Position numbers and translations under genes: made by a program
DNA from: Micropruina sp.
GTDB lineage: Bacteria; Actinomycetota; Actinomycetes; Propionibacteriales; Propionibacteriaceae
Direction: 5' to 3'
NCBI GenBank assembly: GCA_016716635.1
Contig: JADJVZ010000012.1
Location: 372,001-436,000 of the forward strand
DNA: 64,000 bases
The notes under the pieces: model-generated
What the model saw: only the letters and a program-made list of their open reading frames with translations
What the model was told of the DNA's origin: nothing
Databases searched by the model: none
Shown: piece after piece, positions 16,155-25,730 of the stretch
Layout of the letters: every line of letters starts with the position of its first letter
Numbering within the stretch: position 1 is the first letter of the stretch

Positions 16155-17276
16155 CTACTCCGCCAGCCGTCGTTGCATCTGCACGACGGCGGCTCCGAAG
16201 ATGACGACGGCGAACGCGGCGAGGATCCATAGCGGGGTGGCGAGGGCCGCGAACCCGGAGCCCTTCACGAACGCCCCGCGCAACACCACCAAGGCGTGGG
16301 TGAGCGGAATGACGTTCGCGATGGGCGCGATCCAGGCGGGCATCGACTCCACGGGGAAGATGAAGCCCGACAGCACCATCTGGGGGATCATCAGAAACAT
16401 CACGGTCTGCTGCGCTTGCTGGCGGGTGTGCGAAACCAGCGAGATCAACAGCCCCAAACCCACGCTGGTCAACAGGAACAGGCCGAGCCCCACGGCGACC
16501 ACCCACCACGACCCGTAGAACGGCACCTTGAACCAGAGCATGCCGATGATCGCGACGACCGCCACCTGCGCGATGGCCAACACCACGTAGGGCGTGAGCT
16601 TCCCGATCAGGTATTCGTTGCGCTTGATGGGCGTGACGAACATCTGCTCGAGCGTGCCGCTCTCCCGTTCTTTGACGACGGCCTGGCTCATCAGCGCTCC
16701 GAAACTGATCATGAGCAGGGCCGCGATGAGGCCCGGGATCATCGAGTTGATCGATTCCAGGGTCGGGTTGAAGACCACCCGAATGCGGGCGTCGATGCCT
16801 GGCGCGGCGATCGTCATGCCGCTGGCGGCGATCTGGCGCTGGTTGAACTCCCCGACGATCTGGGCGGCGTACCCGGAGGCGATCGAGGCGCTGGACGACT
16901 CAGAACCGTCCACCACGACGCCGATGGGCGCGGCCTCCCCGCGGGTCAGGGCGGCGGATGTGCCGTCGGGGATGACGAGGGCGGCCTTCACGGCACCCTT
17001 GTCCATGAGGGGTTGCAGCTCGGCCTCGGTGGCCGGGTGTTGCGTGATGACGAAGTAGTCGGACGAGGCGAACTCAGCCTCCAACTGCCGCGAGGCGACG
17101 CTGTGGTCGAGGTCGATGACGGCGATGGAGATGTTCTTGACGTCGGCGGCGACGACGTAGCCGAAGAACACCAACTGGAGGATGGGCATCAAGAACATGG
17201 CGCGCAGGAGGAGGGGGTCCCGCCGCAGCTGCAGGAACTCCTTCCACATCACCAGCCGGATGCGCTTGAGGCTCAT
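16155..17276 (-). CDS. ABC-2 type permease (subunit 2)
   Basis: 373 aa. One N-terminal membrane helix (about 28-48), a large extracytoplasmic domain (50-175) and a five-helix C-terminal block containing KERESGTLEQMFVTPIKRNE, the hallmark segment of the ABC-2/DrrB-YhhJ family. Start MSLKRIRLVMWKEFLQLRRD at 17276 overlaps the upstream permease by 4 bp (ATGA). Forms a half transporter with the sister permease. Confidence 0.9.
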   Translation of the reverse strand: MSLKRIRLVMWKEFLQLRRDPLLLRAMFLMPILQLVFFGYVVAADVKNISIAVIDLDHSVASRQLEAEFASSDYFVITQHPATEAELQPLMDKGAVKAALVIPDGTSAALTRGEAAPIGVVVDGSESSSASIASGYAAQIVGEFNQRQIAASGMTIAAPGIDARIRVVFNPTLESINSMIPGLIAALLMISFGALMSQAVVKERESGTLEQMFVTPIKRNEYLIGKLTPYVVLAIAQVAVVAIIGMLWFKVPFYGSWWVVAVGLGLFLLTSVGLGLLISLVSHTRQQAQQTVMFLMIPQMVLSGFIFPVESMPAWIAPIANVIPLTHALVVLRGAFVKGSGFAALATPLWILAAFAVVIFGAAVVQMQRRLAE

Positions 17277-18415
17277 CGCGCCCTCTTCCCGTAAAGGACG
17301 GTCGCCAACGCCAACACGACCACGGCGTAGACGGCCAGCATGCCGAGCGGCCCACTCACCTCGGCGAACCCCGCGCCCTTCAAGAACACCGCGCGCGAAA
17401 TGTCGACCATATGCCGGGCGGGGAAGAGGTAGCTCAGCCACTGCAGCGGCAGCGGGATCGAGTCCAGCGGGAAGGCGAACCCCGACAGCAAGAAGGCCGG
17501 CAGGAAGGCCAGCATCATGGCGATGAGGTTCGCGGTCTCCAGGGTCGGCGAGATCGCCGACACGATCAACCCGAGGCCCAGCGACGCGAAAATGAACAGG
17601 GCCGCGCTTACCGCCAACACCAGCACGCTGCCGCGGAGCGGAACCTCGAACATGGTGAGGCCCATGAGGGTGATGAGCACGACGTCAACGAAGGCGAGGA
17701 TCGTCCAGGGCAGCAGCTTGCCGACCATCAGTTCGACTTTGCGCAGCGGCGAGATCGTCATCTGTTCTTGGGTGCCGAGGGCCCGCTCGCGGACGAGCGT
17801 CACCGCGGTCTGTTGGACGGTCACGATCATGATGATCACCACCACCAGCCCCGGGATGAGGAAGATGGACGAACTTCGATCCGGGTTGTACCAGGTACGC
17901 ACCCGCACATCGAGGCGTCCGGCTTGGCTCAGATCGAGCCCCTGGCGCGCCGCCCAGGTTGCGGTGATCTTCTGGCCTGCCACCTGGTTGAGCGCCACGG
18001 CGTAGCCCTGTCCGATGCGGGCCGAGTTCGGATCACCGCCGTCAACGTAGACGGCCACCTGCGCCTTGTCGCCGCGGTCGACGGCCTCCTGGAAGCCGGC
18101 CGGCACGACCACCGCCACCCGGGCCCGGCTGCTTTGGAAGACCGCGTCGATGGCGTCCACCGAGTCGACCGACCCGACGACCTTGAAGAAGCCGGAGGAG
18201 GTGTAGGACTGCAGGTAGGTGCGGCTGGCGGGCGTCTGGTCCTGGTCGACCACGACGGTCGACAGGTCGCGGACGTCGAAGCTGATGGCGTAGGCGAACA
18301 ACAGCAACTGCATGATGGGCGTGACCAAGACCGCCAGCAGGATCCGTGGGTCTCGGATCAGGTGCTTGAACTCTTTGACGACGATGGCGCCGATGCGGGT
18401 CAGGCTGGCGTTCAT
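17273..18415 (-). CDS. ABC-2 type permease (subunit 1)
   Basis: 380 aa. Same topology as the downstream permease: helix at about 25-45, external domain, and a C-terminal block with VRERALGTQEQMTISPLRKV. The two permeases are diverged paralogues, likely a heterodimer. ATG overlaps the ATPase gene upstream by 4 bp. Confidence 0.9.
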   Translation of the reverse strand: MNASLTRIGAIVVKEFKHLIRDPRILLAVLVTPIMQLLLFAYAISFDVRDLSTVVVDQDQTPASRTYLQSYTSSGFFKVVGSVDSVDAIDAVFQSSRARVAVVVPAGFQEAVDRGDKAQVAVYVDGGDPNSARIGQGYAVALNQVAGQKITATWAARQGLDLSQAGRLDVRVRTWYNPDRSSSIFLIPGLVVVIIMIVTVQQTAVTLVRERALGTQEQMTISPLRKVELMVGKLLPWTILAFVDVVLITLMGLTMFEVPLRGSVLVLAVSAALFIFASLGLGLIVSAISPTLETANLIAMMLAFLPAFLLSGFAFPLDSIPLPLQWLSYLFPARHMVDISRAVFLKGAGFAEVSGPLGMLAVYAVVVLALATVLYGKRAR

Positions 18416-19344
18416 GCCGCCTCCCCCTCCTCGGCCAGGAAGGCGAAGGCGGCTTCCATGTCAATCGCTACCGGGCGTAGCGAATCGACGGCCACCCCGG
18501 CATTCGCGCAGGCGTGGGCCACTCCAGCAGCGTCCGTCCCACTCAGCAGCACCCGGACCACGTCGCCGTAGAGGTGCGCCGACGCCACCCCCGGCACCGC
18601 GCCCGCCGCCGCCAAGGCCGCGCGGGGCTCGGGTGAGACCAGTTCGAATAGCGTCCCGGGCACCAGCGCCTTGATCTGATCCGGCGTGCCGCGCTGCGTG
18701 ATGACGCCCTCGTCCATGAATGCGATGGACGTGCAGCGCTCGGCCTCGTCCATGTACGGGGTGGCCACCAAGACGGTCTTGCCCTCGCGCTGCAGGCCAG
18801 CGAGGATCCTCCAGAACTCCCGCCGCGAGACCGGATCGACGCCCGTGGTGGGCTCGTCCAAGAGCAACAGATCGGGCTCGTGCATCAGCGTGGAGGCCAG
18901 CATCAGCTTCTGCTTCATGCCCCCGGAGAGGCGTCCGGCCTGGCGTCCGGCGAACTCCGCCAGCCCCATGCCTTCCAGCAACCGAGCAGATCGTTCGCGG
19001 CGATCCGCCTTGCCGACCCCGCGCAAGGTGGCGAAAAAGTTGATGTTCTCGGCGATGGTGAGGTCGGGGTACATCGCGAACTTCTGGGACATGTACCCGA
19101 TGCGGGGGGTGACGCGTCCGGGCCGATGGGTCACCGATTCCCCGAACACCTCTGCGTCCCCCGAGGTCGGCACCAGCACGGTGGCGAGCATCCGGATCAG
19201 CGTCGACTTGCCCGCACCATCGGGTCCGAGCAGCCCGAAGACGCCCCCCTCCGGGATCTCGAGGGACACGTCCGCGACGGCCGTGAGCGGCCCGAAGGCG
19301 CGCGTCAGGCCGCGGGCGACCACGGCGGGCTGGGAATCGGTCAC
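18412..19344 (-). CDS. ABC transporter ATP-binding protein (exporter subunit 1)
   Basis: 310 aa. Walker A LLGPDGAGKSTLIRML, Q-loop YMSQKFAMYPDLT, signature LSGGMKQKLML, Walker B LLLLDEPTTGVDP. The usual switch His position reads VATPYMDEAE, with Pro in place of His, so this site may be catalytically weakened; the partner ATPase has the His. That asymmetry is common in heterodimeric ABC exporters. GTG start overlaps the upstream stop (GTGA). Confidence 0.9.
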   Translation of the reverse strand: MTDSQPAVVARGLTRAFGPLTAVADVSLEIPEGGVFGLLGPDGAGKSTLIRMLATVLVPTSGDAEVFGESVTHRPGRVTPRIGYMSQKFAMYPDLTIAENINFFATLRGVGKADRRERSARLLEGMGLAEFAGRQAGRLSGGMKQKLMLASTLMHEPDLLLLDEPTTGVDPVSRREFWRILAGLQREGKTVLVATPYMDEAERCTSIAFMDEGVITQRGTPDQIKALVPGTLFELVSPEPRAALAAAGAVPGVASAHLYGDVVRVLLSGTDAAGVAHACANAGVAVDSLRPVAIDMEAAFAFLAEEGEAA

Positions 19345-20135
19345 GCGAAGGTCACCGCGACCGGCATGCCAGCCTTGAGGGTGCCCGACGTATCAGCAAC
19401 CCGCACCCGAACCTCGTAGACCAGCTTCACGCGCTGATCCTTGGTCTCGATGTTGTTGGGCGTGAACTCCGACGTCGAGGCGATGAAGCTGACGGTCCCG
19501 TCGAACGTCGAGGTGCTGGAATCGGTGGTGACGGACGCCTTCTGCCCGGCGGTGATGCGTCCGATCTGCGTCTCGGGGACGTAGACACGGACGAACGAGT
19601 CGGCGGGATCCATGAGGGTGACGAGCGTCCGACCGGGAGCGGCATTTTGGCCGACGTTGGTCGTGACCGTGACGACGAGCCCGTCATGGGGGGCGACGAT
19701 CGTGGCGTAACCCAGCTGGACCTTCACCAGCTCCACGCCGGCTTGCGCTTGCTTCAAGCGGGCCTCTGCGGCCGCGATGTCGGCGTCGACATCGTCACTT
19801 TTGGCCTTGGTGAGCGCCGCGTCCGCCGCCGCGACCCCCTGCTCGGCCTGCTCGAGCTGCAGGTTGAGGGCGCTTGCGTCCAGCGTGACCAGGGTTTGGC
19901 CCGCCTTCACCTGATCGCCCTCGGCGACCGCCACGGTCGTCACGCGTCCGGCTAGGGCACCGGCGACCTGGTACTGCTTGGACTCCACCGACCCGGACGC
20001 GGTGATTGCCGTCGAGACGGGCTTGAGCGTGCCTTGGTAGTACGTCCAGGCCCAGTACCCGCCGCCGGCGAGCAGCAAGACGAGCAGGACGATCACAGGG
20101 ACCGGCGGGCGGCGGTGGGTGGATTTCTCAGCCAT
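19341..20135 (-). CDS. HlyD-like membrane fusion protein
   Basis: 264 aa. A single N-terminal anchor helix (about 13-32, VPVIVLLVLLLAGGGYWAWT), then a biotinyl-lipoyl-like half-motif (GRVTTVAVAEGDQVKAGQTL), a short coiled coil (about 85-130), the second lipoyl half (IVAPHDGLVVTVTTNVGQN) and a beta-barrel part. Resembles YbhG. In a Gram-positive such adaptors presumably work at the outer membrane face without a TolC partner. Confidence 0.88.
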   Translation of the reverse strand: MAEKSTHRRPPVPVIVLLVLLLAGGGYWAWTYYQGTLKPVSTAITASGSVESKQYQVAGALAGRVTTVAVAEGDQVKAGQTLVTLDASALNLQLEQAEQGVAAADAALTKAKSDDVDADIAAAEARLKQAQAGVELVKVQLGYATIVAPHDGLVVTVTTNVGQNAAPGRTLVTLMDPADSFVRVYVPETQIGRITAGQKASVTTDSSTSTFDGTVSFIASTSEFTPNNIETKDQRVKLVYEVRVRVADTSGTLKAGMPVAVTFA

Positions 20136-20141
20136 GGTCTT

Positions 20142-21368
20142 TCACCTTGTCGGGTGGCAGGGGGACAGTCGGATTTCGAGGGGAACGCCCGCCGGAAGGG
20201 CGGCGTCGGCGGCGAACTGCAGCATCACCGCTCGGGTCAGGTGCACCTCGTCGGTGGCCTGTTCGTTGGGGGGATAGTCGGCTTGGGCGCCGATGAGGGC
20301 GAGTTTGGCGCCGATGCCCACGGCGGGGGCCCAGTCCCCCACGAGGGTGGCGGCATCCCCGACGCAAAGGGTCGCCGCCTGCGCCGGGGCCACCCAGACT
20401 GTGAGCGTCCGCACCGGGGGCCGCACGGTGACCGCGGGCGCTCCGGCGGCCAGCACGTCGCCCACCGACGCGATGTCGGTCACGATCCCATCGGTCGGTG
20501 CCACGACCACGGCAAGCGATTGCTGCTGCTCAGTGACCTTGACGGCTACCGCGGCGGTGTCGGCAGCGACCACCAGCAGCGGACGCAGGGTGCGTAGTTG
20601 CCAGCGCCCCTCGTTGATCGAGGCATCGGCACTGTTCAGTTTGGCGAGCCCGGCGTTCGCCTGGGCGAGGCCGGCGTCCACCGTCGCGATGCCGGCCGTC
20701 ATTTGGGCGATGCCCGACGCGACCTGTTCCCGCTTCGACTTCAACACCGACTGCTGCGCCACCAACTGCGTCTTTTGGGCTTGCGTCTGGGGCGTCGACG
20801 GCAATCCGGACAACTGCTTGAGGGCGGCCGCCAGTTGCGCCAGGCCCGCATCGATCTGAGGCAGCGCCGCCTTGGCCTGGGCCAGGTTCGCTACCAGGCT
20901 CGCCCTGGTCGAGGTGAGGGTGGCGATGGCGTCAGTGGCCTTCTTGCGGTTCGCGGCCACTGTCTGCTGCGAGTTCGCCGCGTCGGTGTTCTTTTGATCG
21001 AGGACGGGTACCTGCGCCTGCGCGACCGCCAGCGTCGCGCGAGCAGCCGAGACGTTCGCGACCAGCACCGCGTCATCGAAGCGGACGAGGACCTGGCCTG
21101 CGGTGACGCGATCGCCCTCGGCCGCCAACACCTCCGTCACGCGCGAGACCGCGGCCACAGTGGGTGCTGTCGGAGCATTCGAACTGGTCGTGCTGGTGGT
21201 GAAGCCGGCATCGAGATTGACCGAGGGGGCGACAAGCGCCGGCACCTGAGCGGACTGCGGGTTATCGTCCGCGCGCCCGATCAGAATCATCGGCCCGGAG
21301 GAGGTGCAGCCGACGGCACCGAGCGCGAGCGCGGCCAGCGCCGCAAAACTCATCAATCGTCGCTGCAC
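20142..21368 (-). CDS. Lipoprotein membrane fusion protein with long coiled coil
   Basis: 408 aa. A signal peptide ends in lipobox LALGAVGC, so it is lipid-anchored outside the membrane. Then a lipoyl half-motif (VLAAEGDRVTAGQVLVRF), a very long Ala/Gln-rich coiled coil (about 100-265, with an internal repeat of the type QIDAGLAQLA / TVDAGLAQANAGL), and the second half (VVAPTDGIVTDIASVGDVLA). First gene of the exporter operon. I choose the GTG at 21368; the frame also allows TTG at 21404 and ATG at 21353. Confidence 0.8.
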   Translation of the reverse strand: MQRRLMSFAALAALALGAVGCTSSGPMILIGRADDNPQSAQVPALVAPSVNLDAGFTTSTTSSNAPTAPTVAAVSRVTEVLAAEGDRVTAGQVLVRFDDAVLVANVSAARATLAVAQAQVPVLDQKNTDAANSQQTVAANRKKATDAIATLTSTRASLVANLAQAKAALPQIDAGLAQLAAALKQLSGLPSTPQTQAQKTQLVAQQSVLKSKREQVASGIAQMTAGIATVDAGLAQANAGLAKLNSADASINEGRWQLRTLRPLLVVAADTAAVAVKVTEQQQSLAVVVAPTDGIVTDIASVGDVLAAGAPAVTVRPPVRTLTVWVAPAQAATLCVGDAATLVGDWAPAVGIGAKLALIGAQADYPPNEQATDEVHLTRAVMLQFAADAALPAGVPLEIRLSPCHPTR

Positions 21369-21375
21369 GGTCTCG

Positions 21376-21404
21376 ATCGTGCGCCATGCCGGGTGTGCTG
21401 TCAA
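21376..21404 (-). promoter_or_regulatory. Candidate promoter of the exporter operon
   Basis: On the minus strand TTGACA (21404-21399) is followed 17 nt later by CACGAT (21381-21376), a partial -10. The predicted start of transcription falls next to the GTG at 21368, giving a nearly leaderless message. Confidence 0.4.
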
Positions 21405-21872
21405 CGACTGATGAAATCAGTGAAGGCGTCGTCGTGGCTGGCAAAGCGAGAGCAACTCCGAGTATCTGCTGGAACTGATGAATATCTGCAAGCCAAATTC
21501 GCCAGGTCCGCCCCCTGACGTCACTATGCGAGGAACGGCAGATTGGTCGGTCGACGACTTTGCCGACCATCTGGCTGAGGAGCCTAATGGGCGCTGGCCT
21601 TGGCCCGCGTCGCCCAAACCGCCAGCCGCCGACGCGGAGAGCACTTCACGTGACGACCCTCAGGCGAAGTTGGCGGCGGGGACTTGCCCCAGTCGTCCAC
21701 CTTGCTGGCGTTTGGCGTCTTTGCTGACGATATTTCGTCAGCAAAGACGCCAAAGGTCAGCAAGGTCGGACGATAGTAGGCGTCGTGCTCGACATTGGGT
21801 GAGCCGACGCGAAGCGAGATGGCCAGGCGAAACGTAGCCAGATGGGGTCAGGTGAGGCGAAGCCAGATGAGG
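21405..21872. other. Intergenic region between exporter operon and mannosidase
   Basis: About 470 bp. Contains the large hairpin at 21699-21766 and, at 21835-21890, an imperfect direct repeat of CCAGATGAGGTCAGGCGAGG that runs into the mannosidase stop codon. The short frames present have no recognisable content. Confidence 0.5.
21699..21766. repeat. Long hairpin repeat, family D copy 1
   Basis: Inverted repeat with 32-bp arms (21699-21730 and 21735-21766; 30 of 32 paired) and a 4-nt TATT loop. The arm starts ACCTTGCTGGCGTTTGGCG. Related elements with the same arm length are at 27999-28066 and, decayed, at 31575-31644. Confidence 0.75.
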
Positions 21873-24800
21873 TCAGGCGAGGCGAAGCCGCAGGGTCAAC
21901 ACCTGGAAGGGACGCAAATCCACCGCGATGCCGTTGGCCGTCAGCGGATCAGGAAGGCCCGGCAACGGATCCTCGAGAAGGTCGCAGATCGTCGCGGTGA
22001 CAACCGGCTTCGAGCAGTGCAGCAGCCGGGAGGCGCGTCCGCCGCGGGACTCATAGAGCCGCACGATGAGGTCACCCGAGCCGTCGTCCGCAGGTTTCAC
22101 GGCCTCGATGAGGGCGCCATTGTCGGGGCCGGCGAGGCTCACCAGCGGCGGGACCACCGACCCGGTCGACACGTGCAGCGGCAGGTTCAGCGCGTAGGCC
22201 TGCTCGATCGCGAGCTCCGGCGTGCCGACACACAAGCTGTAGGTGAACGTGTGGGCCCCGAGGTCGGCCTTGGGGTCGGGGGCCAGCGGTCCGCGGAGCA
22301 GCGATAGCCGAACCGTCGTCACCGGGGTACCCGCGTCAGACACCGTGCGGGCCGTGTCGTGGCCGTACACGGAGTCGGTGAGCAGGGCCGCACCCTGGTC
22401 GTTCTCCCCCACCCAGAGGTAGCGGTGGTGGCAGCGCTCGAAGCGGGCGACGTCCCACGAGGTGTTCTCCGTGATCGGACGCGTGACGTACCCATATTGG
22501 GTCTCCGCCCGTTCAGTCTCGGCCAACAGGTCGAGGGGGAAGGCCGCCTTCAGTAGGGTGCGGCGCTCATGCCAGTCGATCTCGGTGACCACGTCGACGC
22601 GCGGGATGCCCGCGGTGACCCGATACGTCTGGACGAACGACGACTCCTTGTAGCGGCGCACCACCCGCACAGCCGCCCGCAGCGGACCACGCTCTACGAT
22701 TTCGATACTCTCAGTGTCGATGAGATCGCGATGCTCGGCGAGGTACTCGCGGTCAATGTCCCAGGCCTCCCAGTTGCGCGGCACATCGCGGTGCAGTTGC
22801 AGTAGGTTCGCGGGTCCGGCGAGTAGCTCGCGGCCCCCTTGGGCCCGGACGGAGGCCAGCAGACCGCGTCCGTCGATCACAACGCGAAGCGCCTCGGACG
22901 TGATGACGATCCCGGCCTCAGTCTCGGCGATGTGGACCGGCGGAAGGGTCGTCGCTTGCGACACCTGCGCGGCACCCAGCGCGGGCACTTCGACAGGCAC
23001 CAATCGGCCACCCTCGACGTCCTGACTGGCGAACCCAACAGCGTCCGCCACCAGAACCGGCTCGCGCCGAGCGAAGGGCGACGCGTTGCGGACGATCATG
23101 TCGTCGCCCTGACCCGCCTCAGCAATCAGCACACCGAGCTCGGCAGCAATGTCCGCCCATTCGATCTCGGCCTCGCGATGCACCCATCCGATCGAGCTGC
23201 CGGGCAGGATGTCGTGGAACTGCAAGGTCAGGTGGCGCTTCCAGAGGGCGTCCAGGCGGGGCAACCAGTCCGAGCGACCGAAACCCTCGGCGGACGCCGT
23301 GGCGGCCCACAGCTCGGCCTCGCGGAACAGATGCTCGACGCGGCGGTTCCACATCTTGCCGCGGGCCTGCGAGGTGAAGGTGCCGCGGTGCAGCTCCAAA
23401 TACAGCTCGCCGCGCCAGACCGGCGCGTCCGGAAACTCCGCGCGGGCCTTGGCAAAGAACGCGTCCGGGCTCTCGATGGTGACCGGCGGCAGCCCGTCCA
23501 GCGCCGCGGATCGTCGCGCCCGCTCCACCATCTCCGGCGTCGGACCACCGCCCCCGTCGCCGTACCCGAACGGGTAGAGCGAGCGGGTGGCTTTGCCGGC
23601 CTCCTTGAACTGCCGGGCGCCCTTCAGCAGCTCGGGGGGTTCCATCGAGCCGTTGTAGGTGTCCGCGGGCGGGAAGTGGGTGAAGATCCGGGTGCCGTCC
23701 AGCCCCTCCCACCACATGGTGTGGTGCGGGAAGGTGTTGGTGTCGTTCCACGACAGCTTCTGGGTGACGAACCATTCGTTGCCCGCCAGCACGGCCAGTT
23801 GCGGGTAGGCGGCCGTGTAGCCGAACGAGTCGGGCAGCCAGACCCCACGGGTGTCGACGCCGAACTCCTCGCGGAAGAACCTCTTCCCGTGGACGAGCTG
23901 CCGCGCCAGCGATTCGGAGCCGGGCAGGTTGCCGTCCGCCTCGACCCAGGCGCCGCCGACCGGGACAAACGTCCCCGCACGCACCGCCGCCTGAATGCGC
24001 GCGAACAGGTCGGGGTGCCGCTCTTTCACCCAGGCGAATTGCTGTGCTTGCGGGGCAGCGAATACCAGCTCGGGGTACTCCTCGGCCAAGCTCACGGCGT
24101 TGGCGAACGTCCGCGACGCCTTGCGCTTGGTCTCGCGGATCGGCCATAACCAGGCCGTGTCGATGTGCGCGTGGCCGATGGCACTGACGTGGTGACGAGC
24201 GTCCGGACGGTGTCGCCACGCTTCTTTCAACGCCGACCGGGCCGCGCCCGCGGTGCTGGCCACCGCGCCCGCCGCAAGGGCGTCGAGCGCCCGCGTGAGG
24301 ACGGACGCCATCGCCCCGCGCTCCCCGTCGGGCAGTGCGTCGTGGAAGCGCAGCAGGAGGTCGAGATCCTGCGCAAGGGCAAACACGTCGTCGTCGCGGA
24401 CGGCCAACTCCGCCCTGCGCAGCCGGTATTGCTTCAGCTTCCGGGCGGTGAGGATGTCGGAGTTCGGGCTGTTGCCCATGCTCTCGCCCATCACGTCGGG
24501 GTTGGCGGCGGCCTCGCAAAACCAGTCCACCTGCTCAGTGCCGAGAGCGGACGGGGTCAGGCGCACCACGTGATTGCGCGGATGGAGGCCTCGAATCACG
24601 TGCCCGTCCGCGTCGAGCAGCAGCCCCTCGGCCTGAAAACCGGGTCCAGCGCCGGTGAAGCCGAGGTCGACGATGACGTCCACCCGCGATCCGGCCCAGT
24701 CGGACGGCACCCGTCCGGACAAGCGGAACCACGTCGTACCCCACGCCGGACCCCAGGCGTACCCAAGCTTGACCGGACGATACGTGGCGGCAAGCGCCTC

Positions 24801-24956
24801 ACCGATGGGGACGGGTTCGCCAGGCACCTCCCAGGCCGCGATCTCTAGCGGAGTGCGCCGCGGATGGACGGCCGGCCGCACGACCTCATCGAGCACCCGC
24901 CAACCGCGCGCGGAGACGTCACGGCGGCCCCGACCCCAGGGCATGGAGAAGCGCAT
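21873..24956 (-). CDS. GH38 alpha-mannosidase
   Basis: 1027 aa, full family length. The catalytic domain begins around residue 260: IGHAHIDTAWLWPIRETKRK binds the zinc (HxHxD), and WLPDSFGYTAAYPQL contains the nucleophile Asp. LQFHDILPGSSIGWVHREAE supplies another zinc His. An N-terminal beta-rich domain precedes, and the beta-sandwich C-terminal half (about 620-1027) is present. No signal peptide, so likely intracellular. It would trim alpha-mannosides taken up or turned over. Three bp downstream of the membrane-protein gene, so an operon. Confidence 0.93.
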   Translation of the reverse strand: MRFSMPWGRGRRDVSARGWRVLDEVVRPAVHPRRTPLEIAAWEVPGEPVPIGEALAATYRPVKLGYAWGPAWGTTWFRLSGRVPSDWAGSRVDVIVDLGFTGAGPGFQAEGLLLDADGHVIRGLHPRNHVVRLTPSALGTEQVDWFCEAAANPDVMGESMGNSPNSDILTARKLKQYRLRRAELAVRDDDVFALAQDLDLLLRFHDALPDGERGAMASVLTRALDALAAGAVASTAGAARSALKEAWRHRPDARHHVSAIGHAHIDTAWLWPIRETKRKASRTFANAVSLAEEYPELVFAAPQAQQFAWVKERHPDLFARIQAAVRAGTFVPVGGAWVEADGNLPGSESLARQLVHGKRFFREEFGVDTRGVWLPDSFGYTAAYPQLAVLAGNEWFVTQKLSWNDTNTFPHHTMWWEGLDGTRIFTHFPPADTYNGSMEPPELLKGARQFKEAGKATRSLYPFGYGDGGGGPTPEMVERARRSAALDGLPPVTIESPDAFFAKARAEFPDAPVWRGELYLELHRGTFTSQARGKMWNRRVEHLFREAELWAATASAEGFGRSDWLPRLDALWKRHLTLQFHDILPGSSIGWVHREAEIEWADIAAELGVLIAEAGQGDDMIVRNASPFARREPVLVADAVGFASQDVEGGRLVPVEVPALGAAQVSQATTLPPVHIAETEAGIVITSEALRVVIDGRGLLASVRAQGGRELLAGPANLLQLHRDVPRNWEAWDIDREYLAEHRDLIDTESIEIVERGPLRAAVRVVRRYKESSFVQTYRVTAGIPRVDVVTEIDWHERRTLLKAAFPLDLLAETERAETQYGYVTRPITENTSWDVARFERCHHRYLWVGENDQGAALLTDSVYGHDTARTVSDAGTPVTTVRLSLLRGPLAPDPKADLGAHTFTYSLCVGTPELAIEQAYALNLPLHVSTGSVVPPLVSLAGPDNGALIEAVKPADDGSGDLIVRLYESRGGRASRLLHCSKPVVTATICDLLEDPLPGLPDPLTANGIAVDLRPFQVLTLRLRLA

Positions 24957-24959
24957 CGC

Positions 24960-25682
24960 CTACTTCTTGCCGGTGCCGAGCACCTGGCCGACCGTCGGGA
25001 TCTGACCCCACCCGAAATAGGCGGGGTGGAGCACGGTCAGCACCAGCATGAAGGGGACAATCAGCAGGCAGCCCGCGAGCAACATCGCGTGCAGGCGGCG
25101 GGCGGAGCGGCGGGTGCGTCCGAGGACGCCCGCCTCGACCAGCGCGACGGCTAGGAGGAACGCTATGAGCACGGAGTAGAGGGCCATCGACAAGACGTCC
25201 CCTGGACCGCGCCAACCCGGTTTCAGCGTGATGGGTATCCCAATGCGAACGAAGAGGTGGACAAAAACGCCCAGCATGATCGGTCCACCCAACAGCCCCG
25301 TCCATTCGGACAGTTGGCGCACTTTGTCGCTGGGCTTGGAGCGCAGCAGGATCCAAAATTCGGTTGTCACAAGAACGCCCACGATGAGCAGCGGCAAGCC
25401 CAGCAGCAGGATGGCCCCGAGCGGGCCGGACGTCACGGCGTCCATGAGGTGCGTGGTGGAAATCGACGAAGTGGGGACGCCGACCATCGACGGCAGCACC
25501 GCGAAGACGCCAGCGGCAGCGAATGCGGCGCCGATCACGACCTGCCGAAGCCACTTCGGCTTGACGCGGTCGGAAGCCTCAACACCGAAGTCTTGCTTCA
25601 GCGCTGCACCGTGGCTGCGCTCCATGGAACTCTTCTTGGCGCGACTGGCCACGGAACTGGGTGGGACCGACTCATCGTTCAC
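24960..25682 (-). CDS. Multi-pass membrane protein upstream of the mannosidase
   Basis: 240 aa, GTG at 25682 (an ATG at 25624 after AAGAAG is an alternative). About 45 polar residues precede six hydrophobic segments, at roughly 48-66, 80-105, 120-145, 165-185, 195-215 and 218-235. No transporter motif is recognisable. Co-transcribed with the mannosidase but function unknown. Confidence 0.65.
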   Translation of the reverse strand: MNDESVPPSSVASRAKKSSMERSHGAALKQDFGVEASDRVKPKWLRQVVIGAAFAAAGVFAVLPSMVGVPTSSISTTHLMDAVTSGPLGAILLLGLPLLIVGVLVTTEFWILLRSKPSDKVRQLSEWTGLLGGPIMLGVFVHLFVRIGIPITLKPGWRGPGDVLSMALYSVLIAFLLAVALVEAGVLGRTRRSARRLHAMLLAGCLLIVPFMLVLTVLHPAYFGWGQIPTVGQVLGTGKK

Positions 25683-25718
25683 TGCACCAAGGTAGCCCGA
25701 TTGCGGTTCTAACTCGCC

Positions 25719-25724
25719 TATCGT
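25719..25724 (+). promoter_or_regulatory. Candidate -10 box of psuK (leaderless)
   Basis: TATCGT lies 6 nt before the GTG at 25731 and matches TANNNT. There is no ribosome binding site, consistent with a leaderless message starting at the GTG. Confidence 0.4.
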
Positions 25725-25730
25725 GGTGCG

